A model generated the notes under the pieces. The model saw nothing but the letters and a program-made list of their open reading frames with translations. It was not told the origin of the DNA and searched no databases. The position numbers and the translations under genes are program-made. Shown one piece after another: positions 37,692-51,199 of a stretch of DNA of 64,000 nucleotides; positions within the stretch are counted from its first letter, which is position 1, and each line of letters starts with the position of its first letter. Source of the stretch: Burkholderiales bacterium (lineage in GTDB: Bacteria > Pseudomonadota > Gammaproteobacteria > Burkholderiales > Casimicrobiaceae); NCBI GenBank assembly GCA_020852555.1, contig JADZAQ010000082.1, positions 25,372 through 89,371 of the forward strand, in the 5' to 3' direction.

Positions 37692-39082
37692 AGCACAAGG
37701 TCAAGCGCGTGCATTTCGTGGGCATCGGCGGTGTCGGGATGAGCGGTATCGCCGAGGTGCTGGCGACGCAGGGCTACGTCGTGTCCGGCTCCGATCTCGT
37801 GGCCAATGCCGCCACCGAGCGGCTCGCGCGGCGCGGCGTGCGCATCGTGCTCGGCCACGCCGCCGAGCACAGCGCGAACGCCGATGCCGTGGTCGTCTCG
37901 ACCGCGGTGGCGCCCGACAATCCCGAAGTCGCCGCCGCCCGCGAGCGCGGCATCCCGATCGTGCCGCGCGCGCTGATGCTGGCCGAATTGATGCGTCTGA
38001 AGCAGGGCATCGCGGTCGCCGGCACGCACGGCAAGACGACGACGACGAGCCTCGTCGCCTCGGTGCTCGCCGAAGGGGGTCTCGATCCCACCTTCGTGAT
38101 CGGCGGACGACTGCTGTCGGCGGACGCCAACGCCGGACTCGGCACCGGCGAGTTCCTGGTCGCCGAAGCCGACGAGTCCGACGCCTCGTTCCTGTACCTC
38201 TCGCCGGTGGTGGCGGTGGTCACCAACGTCGATGCCGATCACATGGAGACGTACGGCCACGATTTCTCGCGGCTCACCCGCGCCTTCGTGGACTTTCTGC
38301 AGCGGCTGCCGTTCTACGGCGTCGCTGTGGTGTGCATCGACGACGCCAACCTGCGCGGTCTTCTGCCGGAAGTCGCGAAGCCGCTGGTGACCTACGGCCT
38401 CGCGGAAGGCGCCGACCTGCGCGCGACCGACGTCGTCAATATCGGCGGCCGCATGCGGTTCACCGCGCGGGCGAAGCGCAGCCCCGATCTCGCCGTCGAA
38501 CTCGCCCTTCCCGGCGTACACAACGTGCGCAATGCGCTGGCGGCGATCGCCGTCGGTCGCGAGGTCGGCGTCGCCGATGCCGCGATCGCCCGCGCGCTCG
38601 CCGGCTTCCGCGGCGTCGGACGCCGCTTCCAGCGTTACGGCGAGGTGGCGCTCGCCGGCGGGGGTCGCTTCACGTTGATCGACGACTACGGTCACCACCC
38701 GGCCGAGATGGCGGCCACGCTCGACGCCGCACGCACCAGCTTCCCCGGCCGCCGCCTCGTCCTCGCCTTCCAGCCGCACCGCTACACGCGCACCCGCGAC
38801 CTCTTCGAGGACTTCGTCGCGGTGCTCTCGACGGTCGACGCGCTGGTGCTGGCCGACGTCTATTCCGCCGGTGAAACGCCGATCGTCGCCGCCGACGGCC
38901 GCGCGCTCGCCCGCGCCGTGCGCGTGGCGGGCAAGGTCGAGCCGGTGTTCGTCGAGGAGGTCGCCGCGTTGCCCGCCGCGCTGCGCGCGGTGCTGCGCGA
39001 CGGCGACGTCGTGGTGACGATGGGCGCGGGCTCGATCGGCGGGGTCGCCGCGCAACTTGCCGCCGGAACGGGGGAACACTGA
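37688..39082 (+). CDS. murC: UDP-MurNAc:L-alanine ligase MurC
   Basis: A 464-residue Mur ligase for the first amino-acid addition. Motifs are [17 protein letters not shown] at the N-terminus, [14 protein letters not shown] (ATP loop), [21 protein letters not shown] and [10 protein letters not shown]. These include the histidines and aspartates that distinguish MurC from the other Mur ligases. The ATG at 37688 overlaps the murG stop. It ends two bases before the murB GTG. Normal length and no oddities. Confidence 0.97.
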   Translation: MKHKVKRVHFVGIGGVGMSGIAEVLATQGYVVSGSDLVANAATERLARRGVRIVLGHAAEHSANADAVVVSTAVAPDNPEVAAARERGIPIVPRALMLAELMRLKQGIAVAGTHGKTTTTSLVASVLAEGGLDPTFVIGGRLLSADANAGLGTGEFLVAEADESDASFLYLSPVVAVVTNVDADHMETYGHDFSRLTRAFVDFLQRLPFYGVAVVCIDDANLRGLLPEVAKPLVTYGLAEGADLRATDVVNIGGRMRFTARAKRSPDLAVELALPGVHNVRNALAAIAVGREVGVADAAIARALAGFRGVGRRFQRYGEVALAGGGRFTLIDDYGHHPAEMAATLDAARTSFPGRRLVLAFQPHRYTRTRDLFEDFVAVLSTVDALVLADVYSAGETPIVAADGRALARAVRVAGKVEPVFVEEVAALPAALRAVLRDGDVVVTMGAGSIGGVAAQLAAGTGEH

Positions 39083-39084
39083 CC

Positions 39085-40013
39085 GTGGCGCGCAGCTTCT
39101 GCTTCGAGGCGAATCCCGGTCCGGGCCTGCGCGGCCGGCTCGCCCACGACGCCCCGCTCGCGCGCTACACGAGCTGGCGGGCGGGGGACGGGCGCGCCGA
39201 CCTGCTGTACCTGCCGGCCGGTCGCGACGACCTCGCGGCATTCCTGCGCACGTTGCCGGCGGCGACGCCGGTCACCGTGCTGGGGCTGGGCAGCAATACG
39301 CTGGTGCGCGACGGCGGCGTTCGCGGCGCGGTCGTGGTCATGCACGACGCCGGCGCGGCGCTCGCGGTCGCCGACGGCATGATCTACGTCGAAGCGGGGG
39401 CGGCGAGCCCCAAGCTCGCCCGCTTTGCCGCCAACCACGGCTGCGCCGAGGCCGAGTTCCTGGCGGGCGTTCCGGGAACCGTCGGCGGCGCGCTCGCGAT
39501 GAACGCCGGCTGCTACGGGGGCGAGACGTGGCGCCACGTCGCGCGCGTCGAGGTCGTGCTGCGTGACGGCACGTTCGTCGTGCGCACGCCCGCCGACTAC
39601 GTGATCGGCTATCGCAGCGTGTGTGCCCGGGCGCCGGCCTCGTCGCCGGAGATCTTCACCGCGGCGTGGTTCCGTTTCCCGCTCGGTGACGCGAGTGCCG
39701 CGCGGGCCCGCATCCGCGAACTCCTCGCGCGGCGCATCGCCACGCAGCCGCTGTCGCTGCCGAACGCGGGCAGCGTGTTCCGCAATCCGCCCGGCGACCA
39801 CGCCGCGCGGTTGATCGAGAGCTGCGGGCTCAAGGGCCACACGATCGGCGGCGCGCGCGTGTCCGAGAAGCACGCGAATTTCATCGTCAACGAGGGCAAC
39901 GCCGCGCGCGCGGCCGACATCGAGGCGCTGCTCGACGTCGTCCGTGGCACCGTGCTCGCGAAGACCGGCATCGCGCTCGAGCCGGAAGTGCGTATCGTCG
40001 GCGAGGCGTCGCG

Positions 40014-40017
<4 letters not shown>
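39085..40017 (+). CDS. murB: UDP-N-acetylenolpyruvoylglucosamine reductase MurB
   Basis: A 310-residue FAD enzyme that reduces the enolpyruvyl group to give UDP-MurNAc. [49 protein letters not shown] and NAGSVFRNP with KHANFIVN are the FAD and substrate regions. At 310 residues it lacks the insertion of the E. coli type I enzyme and looks like the shorter type II. Start: GTG at 39085 two bases after murC, with a GGGGGAA run upstream. The stop overlaps ddlB by 4 bp. Confidence 0.96.
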
Positions 40018-40926
<909 letters not shown>

Positions 40927-40937
<11 letters not shown>

Positions 40938-41670
40938 CGCGCGGCAGCTGAACGCCCTCGCCCTCACCCTCGCGGTCGTCGCGGTCGCGAGCCTCGTCGC
41001 CGCCGCGACCGCCTTCGTCGTTCGCCAACCGGCCTTCGCGTTCAACGAGGTCGTGCTCGCCGGCCCGCTCACGCGTGTCAACGGCGCGCAGCTCGAAGCG
41101 GCGATCCGCGACGACCTCGCCGGCACGTTCTTCACCATGGATCTCGCGCGCGCCCGGACCGCGCTGACTCGCGTGCCGTGGGTGCGTAGCGTCGCCCTGC
41201 GCCGGCAGTGGCCCGACCGGCTCGAGGTGACGATCGACGAGTACGAGCCGCTGGCCCGCTTCGGCGGCGATGCCTTCGTGAGCGATCGCGGCGAGCTCTT
41301 CACCGCCGAGTCGTCCGACGTGCTGCCGCGGTTCGACGGTCCGCCGTCGCGTGCTGCGGAGATGGCGACGCGCTACCGCACGTTCACCGACACGCTGCGC
41401 CCGCTCGACCTGCGCATCGCCGAGTTGCGCGTCTCGGCGCGCGGTGGCTGGCGGTTGCGCACCGAGGGATCCGCCGGGCCGCTCACGCTCGAGCTCGGGC
41501 GCGACGATCTCGACGGGCGGCTCACGCGTTTCGTCGGTGTGCACGCGCGCACGCTGGGGGCGCTGGCGCGCGCCGGGACGCGGGTCGACGCGGTCGATCT
41601 TCGCTATCGCAGCGGCTTCGCCGCGCGCGTGCCGGGGTTTCGTGAGAAGGGCGGCAAGCCCGCGGCGTGA
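40927..41670 (+). CDS. ftsQ: Cell division protein FtsQ
   Basis: A 247-residue bitopic protein: a short cytoplasmic end, one membrane helix (about 10-34), a POTRA domain (about 38-105, with [29 protein letters not shown] ending) and the periplasmic beta domain with [10 protein letters not shown]. It links early and late divisome proteins and controls FtsWI through FtsB/FtsL. The ATG lies 11 bp inside the ddlB gene, so translation is probably coupled. The C-terminal tail is basic. A 52-bp gap precedes ftsA. Confidence 0.94.
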
Positions 41671-41722
41671 GGCGCGGCGGGCGGCACGCTCGAATAGAAG
41701 GGCAAGGGGAACAGGACGGTAC

Positions 41723-42952
41723 ATGAAGGACAGCAAGAACGTGATCGTGGGCCTCGACATCGGAACCTCGAAGATCGTCGCCATCGTCGCCGAGGTGACG
41801 CCCGAGGGCGAACTCGCCATCGTCGGGCTGGGGCAGGCGCTGTCGCGCGGCCTCAAGAAGGGCGTGGTGGTGAACATCGAGGCCACCATGGCGTCGATCC
41901 AGCGCGTGCTGGAGGAGGCCGAGGTGATGGCCGACTGCCAGATCAAGGAGGTCTACACGGGCATCGCCGGCAGCCACATCCGCTGCTACACGTCGCACGG
42001 CATGGTCGCGATCAAGGAGAAGGAGGTCACGCAGGCCGACATCGATCGCGTGGTCGACACTGCCAGGGCGATCCCCATTCCCAACGATCAGCAGATCCTG
42101 CACATCGTCCCCCAGTCGTTCACCATCGACGGCCAGGAGGACGTGCGCGAGCCGCTCGGCATGAGCGGCGTGCGCCTCGAGGTCGACGTGCACATCGTGA
42201 CCGGGGCGGCGTCGGCGGTGGAGAACATCACCAAGTGCATCCGGCGCTGCGGCCTCGAGGTGCGCGACGTCATCCTGCAGCCGCTCGCCTCGGCCGCGGC
42301 CGTGCTCTCCGACGACGAGAAGGACCTGGGCGTGTGCCTCATCGACATCGGCGGCGGCACGACCGACATCGCGGTGTACGCCAACGGCGCGATCCGCCAC
42401 ACCGCGGTGATCCCCATCGCCGGCGATCAGGTGACCAACGACATCGCCATGACGCTGCGCACGCCGACCAAGGATGCCGAGGAGCTCAAGGTCCGTTACG
42501 GGTGCGCGCTGCGCCAGTTGGCCGACGCCAACGACGTGATCGACGTGCCAGGCGTGGGCGAGCGGCCGTCGCGCAAGCTCTCGCGGCCGATGCTCGCGGA
42601 GGTGATCGAACCGCGGATCGAGGAGCTCTTCCAGTTCGTGCAATCCGAGGTGCGGCGCAGCGGCTTCGAGGAGCTGATCTCGTCGGGGATCGTCATCACC
42701 GGCGGCTCGGCACTGCTGCAGGGGATGACCGAGTTGGGCGAGGAGCTCTTCCACCTGCCGGTGCGCATCGGCGTTCCCGTCTACGCGGGGCACCTCGCCG
42801 AGATCGTGCGCAGCCCGCGCTACGCGACGAGCATGGGACTCCTCCTCGCGGGCCGCGACCAGTACGTGCGCGGTGTCGCCGCCCGGGCGCAGACCGCCGG
42901 CATCGGCGGTGCGGCCGAGCGAATGCGGCAGTGGTTCAAGGCGAATTTCTAG
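41723..42952 (+). CDS. ftsA: Cell division protein FtsA
   Basis: A 409-residue actin-like ATPase that tethers FtsZ filaments to the membrane. VGLDIGTSKIVAIVAEV is the phosphate-1 motif, DIGGGTTDIAVY phosphate-2, and GIVITGGSALLQGM the adenosine motif; the 1C domain lies between them (about 85-165). The C-terminus RMRQWFKANF is the short amphipathic membrane-targeting helix. The ATG at 41723 has AGGA seven bases upstream. An 81-bp gap to ftsZ may hold part of its own regulation. Confidence 0.97.
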   Translation: MKDSKNVIVGLDIGTSKIVAIVAEVTPEGELAIVGLGQALSRGLKKGVVVNIEATMASIQRVLEEAEVMADCQIKEVYTGIAGSHIRCYTSHGMVAIKEKEVTQADIDRVVDTARAIPIPNDQQILHIVPQSFTIDGQEDVREPLGMSGVRLEVDVHIVTGAASAVENITKCIRRCGLEVRDVILQPLASAAAVLSDDEKDLGVCLIDIGGGTTDIAVYANGAIRHTAVIPIAGDQVTNDIAMTLRTPTKDAEELKVRYGCALRQLADANDVIDVPGVGERPSRKLSRPMLAEVIEPRIEELFQFVQSEVRRSGFEELISSGIVITGGSALLQGMTELGEELFHLPVRIGVPVYAGHLAEIVRSPRYATSMGLLLAGRDQYVRGVAARAQTAGIGGAAERMRQWFKANF

Positions 42953-43033
42953 GGCGAAAACGACAAGACGAAAAGGCGGCGATTCGAGGCATTGCGGTTC
43001 AGCGGTTCACATCGACAGGAGAAGGAGCACACC

Positions 43034-44215
43034 ATGTTTGAAATCATCGATCCCAGTCAGGACGACGGCGCGGTCATCAAGGTCATCGGCGTCGGCGGCT
43101 GCGGCGGCAACGCAGTCGAGCACATGATCGCGCGCGGCCTCGCCGGCGTGGACTTCATCTGCGCCAACACCGACGCGCAGGCGCTGAAGCGCTCGACCGC
43201 CGGCACGCAGTTGCAGCTCGGCTCCACGCTGACCCGCGGCCTCGGCGCCGGCGCGAAGCCGGAGATCGGGCGCGACGCGGCGATGGAGGACCGCGATCGG
43301 ATCGCCGAGATGATCGGCGGCGCCGACATGCTCTTCATCACCGCCGGCATGGGCGGCGGGACCGGGACCGGCGCCGCGCCGGTCATCGCCGACATCGCGA
43401 AGAGCCTCGGCATCCTCACGGTCGCCGTCGTCACCCGGCCGTTCGCCTTCGAAGGCAAGCGCCAGCGCGTTGCCCAGGCGGGCATAGAGGAGCTGCAGAA
43501 GAAGGTCGATTCGCTGATCATCATTCCCAACGACAAGCTGATGCAGGTGCTGGGCGACGACATCCCGCTGCTCGATGCATACGCGGCGGCCAACGACGTG
43601 CTGCACGGCGCGGTGTCGGGGATCGCCGAGGTCATCAACAATCCGGGGCTCGTCAACGTCGACTTCGCCGACGTGCGCACCGTGATGGGCGAGGTCGGCA
43701 TGGCGATGATGGGCTCGGCCACGGCGAGCGGCGCGGAGCGCGGCAAGGCGGCCGCCGAGCAGGCGGTGCGCAGCCCCTTGCTCGAGGACGTGAACCTCGC
43801 CGGCGCGCGCGGCGTGCTCGTCAACGTGACGGCGTCGACCGGGCTCAAGATGAAGGAGTACCACGAGGTCATGAGCACGCTCAAGGAGTTCACCGCCGAC
43901 GATGCGATGGTGATCGTCGGCACGGTGATCGACGACAGCATGGGCGACGACCTGCGGGTGACGATGATCGCGACCGGCCTGGGCGGCGCCGCCGCGCAGC
44001 AGGCCAAGCCGCGTCCCAAGCTCGAAGTGTTCGAGACCGCGGTGATCGAGCGCACCGGGACCGATGGCCTGGGCATGCAGGTCGAGACGATCGACTACGA
44101 GCGCCTCGACCAGCCCGCCGTGATGCGCAAGGGACGCGCGACGGCGGGGCCGTCGGTGGCGCCGGCGTTCGACGCCTCCGAAATCCCGGCCTTCTTGCGC
44201 AAGCAGGCGGATTAG
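43034..44215 (+). CDS. ftsZ: Cell division GTPase FtsZ
   Basis: A 393-residue tubulin homologue that forms the Z ring. VIGVGGCGGNAVEHM starts the nucleotide fold, MGGGTGTGAAPV is the tubulin signature loop, and NVDFADVRTVM belongs to the T7/H8 region. A variable linker (about 318-375) leads to the conserved tail peptide EIPAFLRKQ, which binds FtsA and ZapD; zapD itself is in this window at 54.6-55.3 kb. Start: a very strong purine-rich ribosome binding site (AGGAGAAGGAG, 43018-43028) lies before ATG 43034, fitting high expression. Confidence 0.98.
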   Translation: MFEIIDPSQDDGAVIKVIGVGGCGGNAVEHMIARGLAGVDFICANTDAQALKRSTAGTQLQLGSTLTRGLGAGAKPEIGRDAAMEDRDRIAEMIGGADMLFITAGMGGGTGTGAAPVIADIAKSLGILTVAVVTRPFAFEGKRQRVAQAGIEELQKKVDSLIIIPNDKLMQVLGDDIPLLDAYAAANDVLHGAVSGIAEVINNPGLVNVDFADVRTVMGEVGMAMMGSATASGAERGKAAAEQAVRSPLLEDVNLAGARGVLVNVTASTGLKMKEYHEVMSTLKEFTADDAMVIVGTVIDDSMGDDLRVTMIATGLGGAAAQQAKPRPKLEVFETAVIERTGTDGLGMQVETIDYERLDQPAVMRKGRATAGPSVAPAFDASEIPAFLRKQAD

Positions 44216-44247
44216 GGCGGACCCCTCCGGCCCGCGCTCGCGACTGC

Positions 44248-44273
44248 GCGCACGGCGTCCCCGCGCCGTGCGC
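44248..44273 (+). other. Strong hairpin after ftsZ
   Basis: Perfect 10-bp arms GCGCACGGCG (44248-44257) and CGCCGTGCGC (44264-44273) with a six-base loop, 32 bp after the ftsZ stop. No T-run follows, so it is not a standard intrinsic terminator; it may pause transcription or protect the ftsZ mRNA 3' end. Confidence 0.45.
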
Positions 44274-44321
44274 CGCCGGGGGCGGACGCGTTCTCCGGGA
44301 GGGCAGCGGGGCCCGCTCCCG

Positions 44322-44330
44322 TGCTACAAT
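44322..44330 (+). promoter_or_regulatory. Putative extended -10 promoter of lpxC
   Basis: TGCTACAAT forms an extended -10 element (TG-N-TACAAT, one mismatch to consensus), 37 bp before the lpxC ATG. No convincing -35 hexamer is seen, which extended -10 promoters can do without. It would let lpxC be expressed separately from the dcw cluster. Confidence 0.5.
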
Positions 44331-44367
44331 TTTGTGTTAACCCGTTGATGCAGCGGCGAAGAAAAGA

Positions 44368-45282
44368 ATGCTCAAGCAACGCACGCTCAAGACGGCCACG
44401 CGCACGACGGGAGTGGGTCTGCACACCGGCGCCCGGGTCGAGCTGACCCTGCGGCCGGCGGCCGCGGACACGGGAATCGTCTTCCACCGCGTCGATCTCG
44501 CCGACTCGCCGCCGCTGCCGGCGCTGGCCACCCACGTCGGCGATACCCGGCTCGCCTCGACGCTGCGCGTGGGCTCGACGACGGTCGCCACCGTCGAGCA
44601 CCTCATGTCGGCGCTCGCCGGCCTCGGCATCGACAATCTGCACGTCGACGTCGCCGGACCCGAGCTGCCGATCATGGACGGGAGCGCCGGGCCCTTCGTG
44701 TTCCTGCTGCAGTCGGCGGGCCTCGCCGAGCAGAACGCGGCGAAGCGCTACCTGCGCATCGGCGAGACGGTCGAAGTGCGCGACGGCGACAAGTGGGCGC
44801 GCTTTTCCCCGTTCGACGGCTACCGCCTCGACTTCACGATCGACTTCCCGCACCCCGTCTTCGGCTCGGAGAATCGCCACGTCGTCGTGGACTTCGCCGC
44901 CGACTCGTACGCGAAGGAGGTGGCGCGGGCGCGGACCTTCGCCTTCATGCAGGACGTCGACGCGATGCGCGCCGCCGGCCTCGCGCTGGGCGGCAGCCTG
45001 CAGAACGCGGTCGTGCTCGACGAGGTCAAGGTGCTCAACGCCGAGGGCCTGCGCTACGACAACGAATTCGTGCGCCACAAGGTGCTCGACGCCATCGGCG
45101 ACATCTACCTCCTCGGCCATCCGCTGATCGGCCAGTACACGGCGTACAAATCGGGGCACGGCCTCAACAACCTGCTGTGCCGCGCGCTCCTCGAGCGTGC
45201 CGATGCGTGGCAGACGGCGACCTTCGCCGACGCCGACGCGGTGCCGGGCGCTTTTCGCGACTGGGCGCCGCAGGCGAGTTGA
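44368..45282 (+). CDS. lpxC: UDP-3-O-acyl-GlcNAc deacetylase LpxC
   Basis: A 304-residue zinc amidase that commits UDP-acyl-GlcNAc to lipid A synthesis. Zinc ligands are H78 ([11 protein letters not shown]), H237 and D241 ([11 protein letters not shown]); the general-acid histidine is H264 in SGHGLNN. GVGLHTG near the start and [13 protein letters not shown] are also typical. All catalytic residues are present. It follows ftsZ after 152 bp with its own likely promoter. LpxC is usually controlled by proteolysis; the C-terminus here (APQAS) is short and lacks the E. coli-type degradation tail. Confidence 0.97.
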   Translation: MLKQRTLKTATRTTGVGLHTGARVELTLRPAAADTGIVFHRVDLADSPPLPALATHVGDTRLASTLRVGSTTVATVEHLMSALAGLGIDNLHVDVAGPELPIMDGSAGPFVFLLQSAGLAEQNAAKRYLRIGETVEVRDGDKWARFSPFDGYRLDFTIDFPHPVFGSENRHVVVDFAADSYAKEVARARTFAFMQDVDAMRAAGLALGGSLQNAVVLDEVKVLNAEGLRYDNEFVRHKVLDAIGDIYLLGHPLIGQYTAYKSGHGLNNLLCRALLERADAWQTATFADADAVPGAFRDWAPQAS

Positions 45283-45312
45283 TGCCGCCCGCGGCGGCAT
45301 GACAGCGCGCTC

Positions 45313-45498
45313 GTGCTGATCGTCCGCCTGCTCCTCTTCCTCGCGCTCGGGGCAATCCTCGTCGCGCTGCTCTTCTATTTCTTCCAGCGCGACCGCCGCT
45401 ATCTGCGCTTCATCGTGCAGGTGGCCAAATTCACCGTAGCACTTCTCGTCGGCGTGCTCCTCTTCTACGCACTGGAGCGGCTCGTTCTGCTCGCCTAG
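45313..45498 (+). CDS. Small hypothetical membrane protein
   Basis: A 61-residue protein made of two membrane helices (about 3-23 and 38-58) joined by a charged loop with QRDRRYLRF. The GTG at 45313 lies 30 bp after lpxC, without an obvious ribosome binding site. I recall similar small proteins with a DRRYLRF-like loop near lpxC in betaproteobacteria, but cannot verify this here. Function unknown. The codon pattern and the clean helix-loop-helix layout argue that it is a real gene rather than chance. Confidence 0.65.
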   Translation: MLIVRLLLFLALGAILVALLFYFFQRDRRYLRFIVQVAKFTVALLVGVLLFYALERLVLLA

Positions 45499-45530
45499 AG
45501 CAGCCTGCCGGGCTCGTTGACGATCGCCGG

Positions 45531-45968
45531 TCAGCGTCCTCGCCGCGCGAGCTTGGCCACGGCATCTCGCAACGGCCCGGGCGGCAGTTGCCGGGCGAGC
45601 TCGCGCAACGGCGCGGCCGTGGGGCTAATACGCTGATTATAAACAGGTTTCTCTTCGGACCGGACATTTCCCCCGACTTGCACGCGGACCTCGATTTGCG
45701 TAAAGTTCGATCCTTCGCGCCGCAGAGCGGCGAGAACGTCGTGGGAACGCAGGCGCACCGCGGTTGCGACGGCGCCGGCGGGCACCGCCAGCACGATGAG
45801 CGGCGGCGCCGCTTCCGCCACCCGCACACGTTCGGCGAGGGCGCGCGGCAGGGCTCGACGCACGGTATCGGTCAGGTGGGTCTCCCGCTGCATCCGCGCC
45901 TGCCATTGCGCGAGGCGCGCGTCGTCGGCGAGCACGTGGCGCAGGGAGCGGATCGGCGGCAGGGTCAT
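45531..45968 (-). CDS. dciA: DUF721 protein, putative DnaB helicase operator DciA
   Basis: A 145-residue DUF721 protein. The KH-like N-terminal domain includes LADDARLAQWQARMQRETHLTDTVRRALP with the family's tryptophan-containing helix, then a beta-rich LIVLAVPAGAVATAVRLRSHDVLAALR stretch; the C-terminus is basic and probably unstructured. DciA proteins load or assist the replicative helicase in bacteria that lack DnaC. The open frame extends upstream but ATG 45968 matches the family. It is on the opposite strand between lpxC and the M23 peptidase gene, the same place as in Pseudomonas. Confidence 0.8.
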   Translation of the reverse strand: MTLPPIRSLRHVLADDARLAQWQARMQRETHLTDTVRRALPRALAERVRVAEAAPPLIVLAVPAGAVATAVRLRSHDVLAALRREGSNFTQIEVRVQVGGNVRSEEKPVYNQRISPTAAPLRELARQLPPGPLRDAVAKLARRGR

Positions 45969-46086
45969 CGGGCAGGACCTTCGGTGGCTCGAATGGGTGC
46001 ACGAGGCGTGGCAGCGTCCAGGCGATTTCGGATGCGACGGGCGGTTCGGAAGTGTTACACGCGCGAAGGTCGGGGAGGCAGCACGA

Positions 46087-47019
46087 GTGAATATCATCCT
46101 GGTCGCCGATGCCCATGCCAAGGCGCGCAGCATCACGCTCGACTGGCGTCACTGGACGATGGGTGGTCTCGTCCTGCTGGTCGTCTTCCTCGGCTTCACG
46201 CTCGCCTTCAATTTCATCACGCTGCGCTGGGCGGCGGCGACCCAGCACCCCTGGCTCGCCGCGATCGTGCTCGCCGACCAGCGTGCAGCCGCGGCGAAGG
46301 TCCAGGAGCGGGTCCAGGATCACCTCAATGCGATGGCGATTCGCCTGGGCGAACTGCAGGCGCAGATGCTGCGACTCGAGAACGTCGGCGAGCGCCTCGC
46401 GCGTACCGCCGGCCTGAAGCCCTCCGACATGCCCAGCATGGATAGCAGCACGGCGCCGGGCCGCGGCGGCGCCATGTCGTCGTTGCCGTCGCGCAATCTG
46501 TCGATGGCGCAGTTCGGCGGGCTGGTCGATACCCTGTCGCGCGAGATGGACGTGCGTCAGGACCAGTTCTCCATACTCGAGACGATGGTCGTGAGCGACT
46601 CGGCCAACAAGCGGTTCATGCCGACGCTTCTGCCCGTCACCGACGGCTGGTTCTCGTCGAATTTCGGCTATCGGATCGATCCGTTCACCGGCCAGCAGTC
46701 GATGCACGAAGGCATCGACTTCCCGGCGGAGCCCGGCACGCCGATCGTCGCGACCGCGAGCGGCAAGGTGATCGCGGCGGAGTGGCACCCGGCCTATGGT
46801 AAAATGGTATTGATTGACCACGGCAATGGCCTGGTGACGCGCTATGCGCACACTTCGGCGCTGCTCGTGAAAGAAGGGGATCTCGTGGTTCGCGGCCAGA
46901 AGATCGCCGCGGTCGGCACCACGGGCCGGTCGACCGGGCCTCACCTGCACTTCGAGGTCAGATTGAACGGCGTTCCCCAGAACCCGGCACGCTTCCTGCA
47001 GGCCGCTGCGGGGCGGTGA
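46087..47019 (+). CDS. M23-family peptidoglycan peptidase, membrane anchored
   Basis: A 310-residue protein with one membrane helix (about 25-46), a coiled-coil stretch (about 62-107) and a LytM/M23 domain (about 188-305). The zinc ligands are H207 and D211 in HEGIDF and H288 in GPHLHFE. It should cut peptide cross-links in the periplasm during growth or division. Start: GTG 46087 with GGGGAGG (46072-46078) eight bases upstream. The gene lies between dciA and secA, as in many beta- and gammaproteobacteria, and ends just before a strong terminator. Confidence 0.93.
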   Translation: MNIILVADAHAKARSITLDWRHWTMGGLVLLVVFLGFTLAFNFITLRWAAATQHPWLAAIVLADQRAAAAKVQERVQDHLNAMAIRLGELQAQMLRLENVGERLARTAGLKPSDMPSMDSSTAPGRGGAMSSLPSRNLSMAQFGGLVDTLSREMDVRQDQFSILETMVVSDSANKRFMPTLLPVTDGWFSSNFGYRIDPFTGQQSMHEGIDFPAEPGTPIVATASGKVIAAEWHPAYGKMVLIDHGNGLVTRYAHTSALLVKEGDLVVRGQKIAAVGTTGRSTGPHLHFEVRLNGVPQNPARFLQAAAGR

Positions 47020-47053
47020 GTTCGCGGCGCGACCGCTCGCCGGTGGACAATCC

Positions 47054-47084
47054 AAGGGCACGGCGTCTCGGTCGTGCCTTTTTT
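47054..47084 (+). terminator. Rho-independent terminator after the M23 peptidase gene
   Basis: Stem GGCACG (47057-47062) with CGTGCC (47073-47078), extended by inner wobble and C-G pairs, is flanked by an A-rich left side and followed by six T bases (47079-47084). It separates the peptidase transcript from secA. Confidence 0.85.
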
Positions 47085-47159
47085 GTCTTGTTTTTCGGAC
47101 CGCGCGACCGAACGTAACGCTGTCGTGGCGCACGCCGCACCCACTCCGGTTCCCCTCCG

Positions 47160-49889
<2,730 letters not shown>

Positions 49890-49907
49890 CCGGCCAGGCC
49901 CGCGCTC

Positions 49908-51149
49908 ATGCCCGTCGGCTACACCCCCCCCACGCCTGACTCGCTCCTGCCGGTCGCCGGCGTCGCGCTCGGCGCCGCGGCGGCGAAGATCAAGAGCTGG
50001 GAGCGCAACGACGTGCTGCTCGTGGTCTGCGACCCCGGCACCGTCGCTGCCGGAGTCTTCACGCAGAATCGTTTCGCGGCGGCCCCCGTCCAGGTGTGTC
50101 GCGAGCACCTCGCGGTGCAGGCTCGCAGCGGTTCCGCGCTGCGCGCGCTCGTCGTCAACGCGGGCAACGCCAACGCCGGCACCGGGGCGGCGGGCCTTGC
50201 CGATGCCCGCGCCGAGTGCGTCGCCGTCGCGCGTCTTCTCGATTGCGCGCCCGAGGAGGTGCTTCCGTATTCCACCGGCGTGATCATGGAACCGCTGCCG
50301 GTGGGCCGCATCATCGACGGGCTCCCCGCCGCCCGCGCCGCGGCGCGCGCCGACGGCTGGTTCGACGCGGCCAAGGCGATCATGACCACCGACACCGTGC
50401 CCAAAGGCGCGTCGCGCCGGGTGACGATCGACGGCGTCGCGGTCACCGTCACCGGCATCGCCAAGGGTGCGGGCATGATCCACCCCGACATGGCCACCAT
50501 GCTCGCCTTCATGGCGACCGATGCGCCGATCGCGGCGGACGTGCTCGCGCCGCTGGTCGCGGAAATCGCCGCGGTCTCGTTCAACGGCGCGACCATCGAC
50601 GGCGACACGTCGACCAACGACAGCTTCGTGCTCGCGGCGACCGGTCGCGCGGCGATGGCACCGATCACCTCGCCCGGCGATTCCCGGCTGCGGACGCTGC
50701 GCAAGGCCATCGAGGCGTGCGCCGTCGAGCTCGCGCAGGCGATCGTGCGCGACGGCGAAGGCGCCACCAAGTTCATCGCCATCCGTGTCGAGGGCGGCAC
50801 GTGTGTCGACGAATGCCGTCGGGTCGCCTTCGGAATCGCCCATTCGCCGCTGGTCAAGACGGCGTTCTTCGCCTCCGACCCCAACCTCGGCCGCATCGTC
50901 TGCGCGATCGGCAATGCGGCGGCACCCGATACCGACGTGACCCGGGTCTCGTTCTGGCTCGACGACGTGCTCGTCGTCGATCGTGGTGGCCGCTCGCCGG
51001 CGTATCGCGAGGAAGATGGCCAGCGCGTGATGAAGCAGGACGAGATCACGATCCGCGTCGACTTGGGGCGCGGCAGCGCCGCCGCCACCGTGTGGACCTG
51101 CGACTTCTCGCACGAGTACGTGTCGATCAACGCCGACTACCGGTCGTAA
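49908..51149 (+). CDS. argJ: Bifunctional ornithine acetyltransferase / N-acetylglutamate synthase ArgJ
   Basis: A 413-residue protein that cleaves itself into two chains at the threonine of [14 protein letters not shown] (T197, the new N-terminal nucleophile). It recycles the acetyl group from N-acetylornithine to glutamate in arginine biosynthesis and, if bifunctional, also uses acetyl-CoA; that cannot be decided from sequence. NAGNANAGTG and [10 protein letters not shown] lie in the alpha chain, and [10 protein letters not shown] and [13 protein letters not shown] in the beta chain. It follows secA by 18 bp. Confidence 0.96.
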   Translation: MPVGYTPPTPDSLLPVAGVALGAAAAKIKSWERNDVLLVVCDPGTVAAGVFTQNRFAAAPVQVCREHLAVQARSGSALRALVVNAGNANAGTGAAGLADARAECVAVARLLDCAPEEVLPYSTGVIMEPLPVGRIIDGLPAARAAARADGWFDAAKAIMTTDTVPKGASRRVTIDGVAVTVTGIAKGAGMIHPDMATMLAFMATDAPIAADVLAPLVAEIAAVSFNGATIDGDTSTNDSFVLAATGRAAMAPITSPGDSRLRTLRKAIEACAVELAQAIVRDGEGATKFIAIRVEGGTCVDECRRVAFGIAHSPLVKTAFFASDPNLGRIVCAIGNAAAPDTDVTRVSFWLDDVLVVDRGGRSPAYREEDGQRVMKQDEITIRVDLGRGSAAATVWTCDFSHEYVSINADYRS

Positions 51150-51199
51150 GACACACCGCGCCGCCTTCGACCCGGTTCGCGACGCCTTCCGCTGCACCG

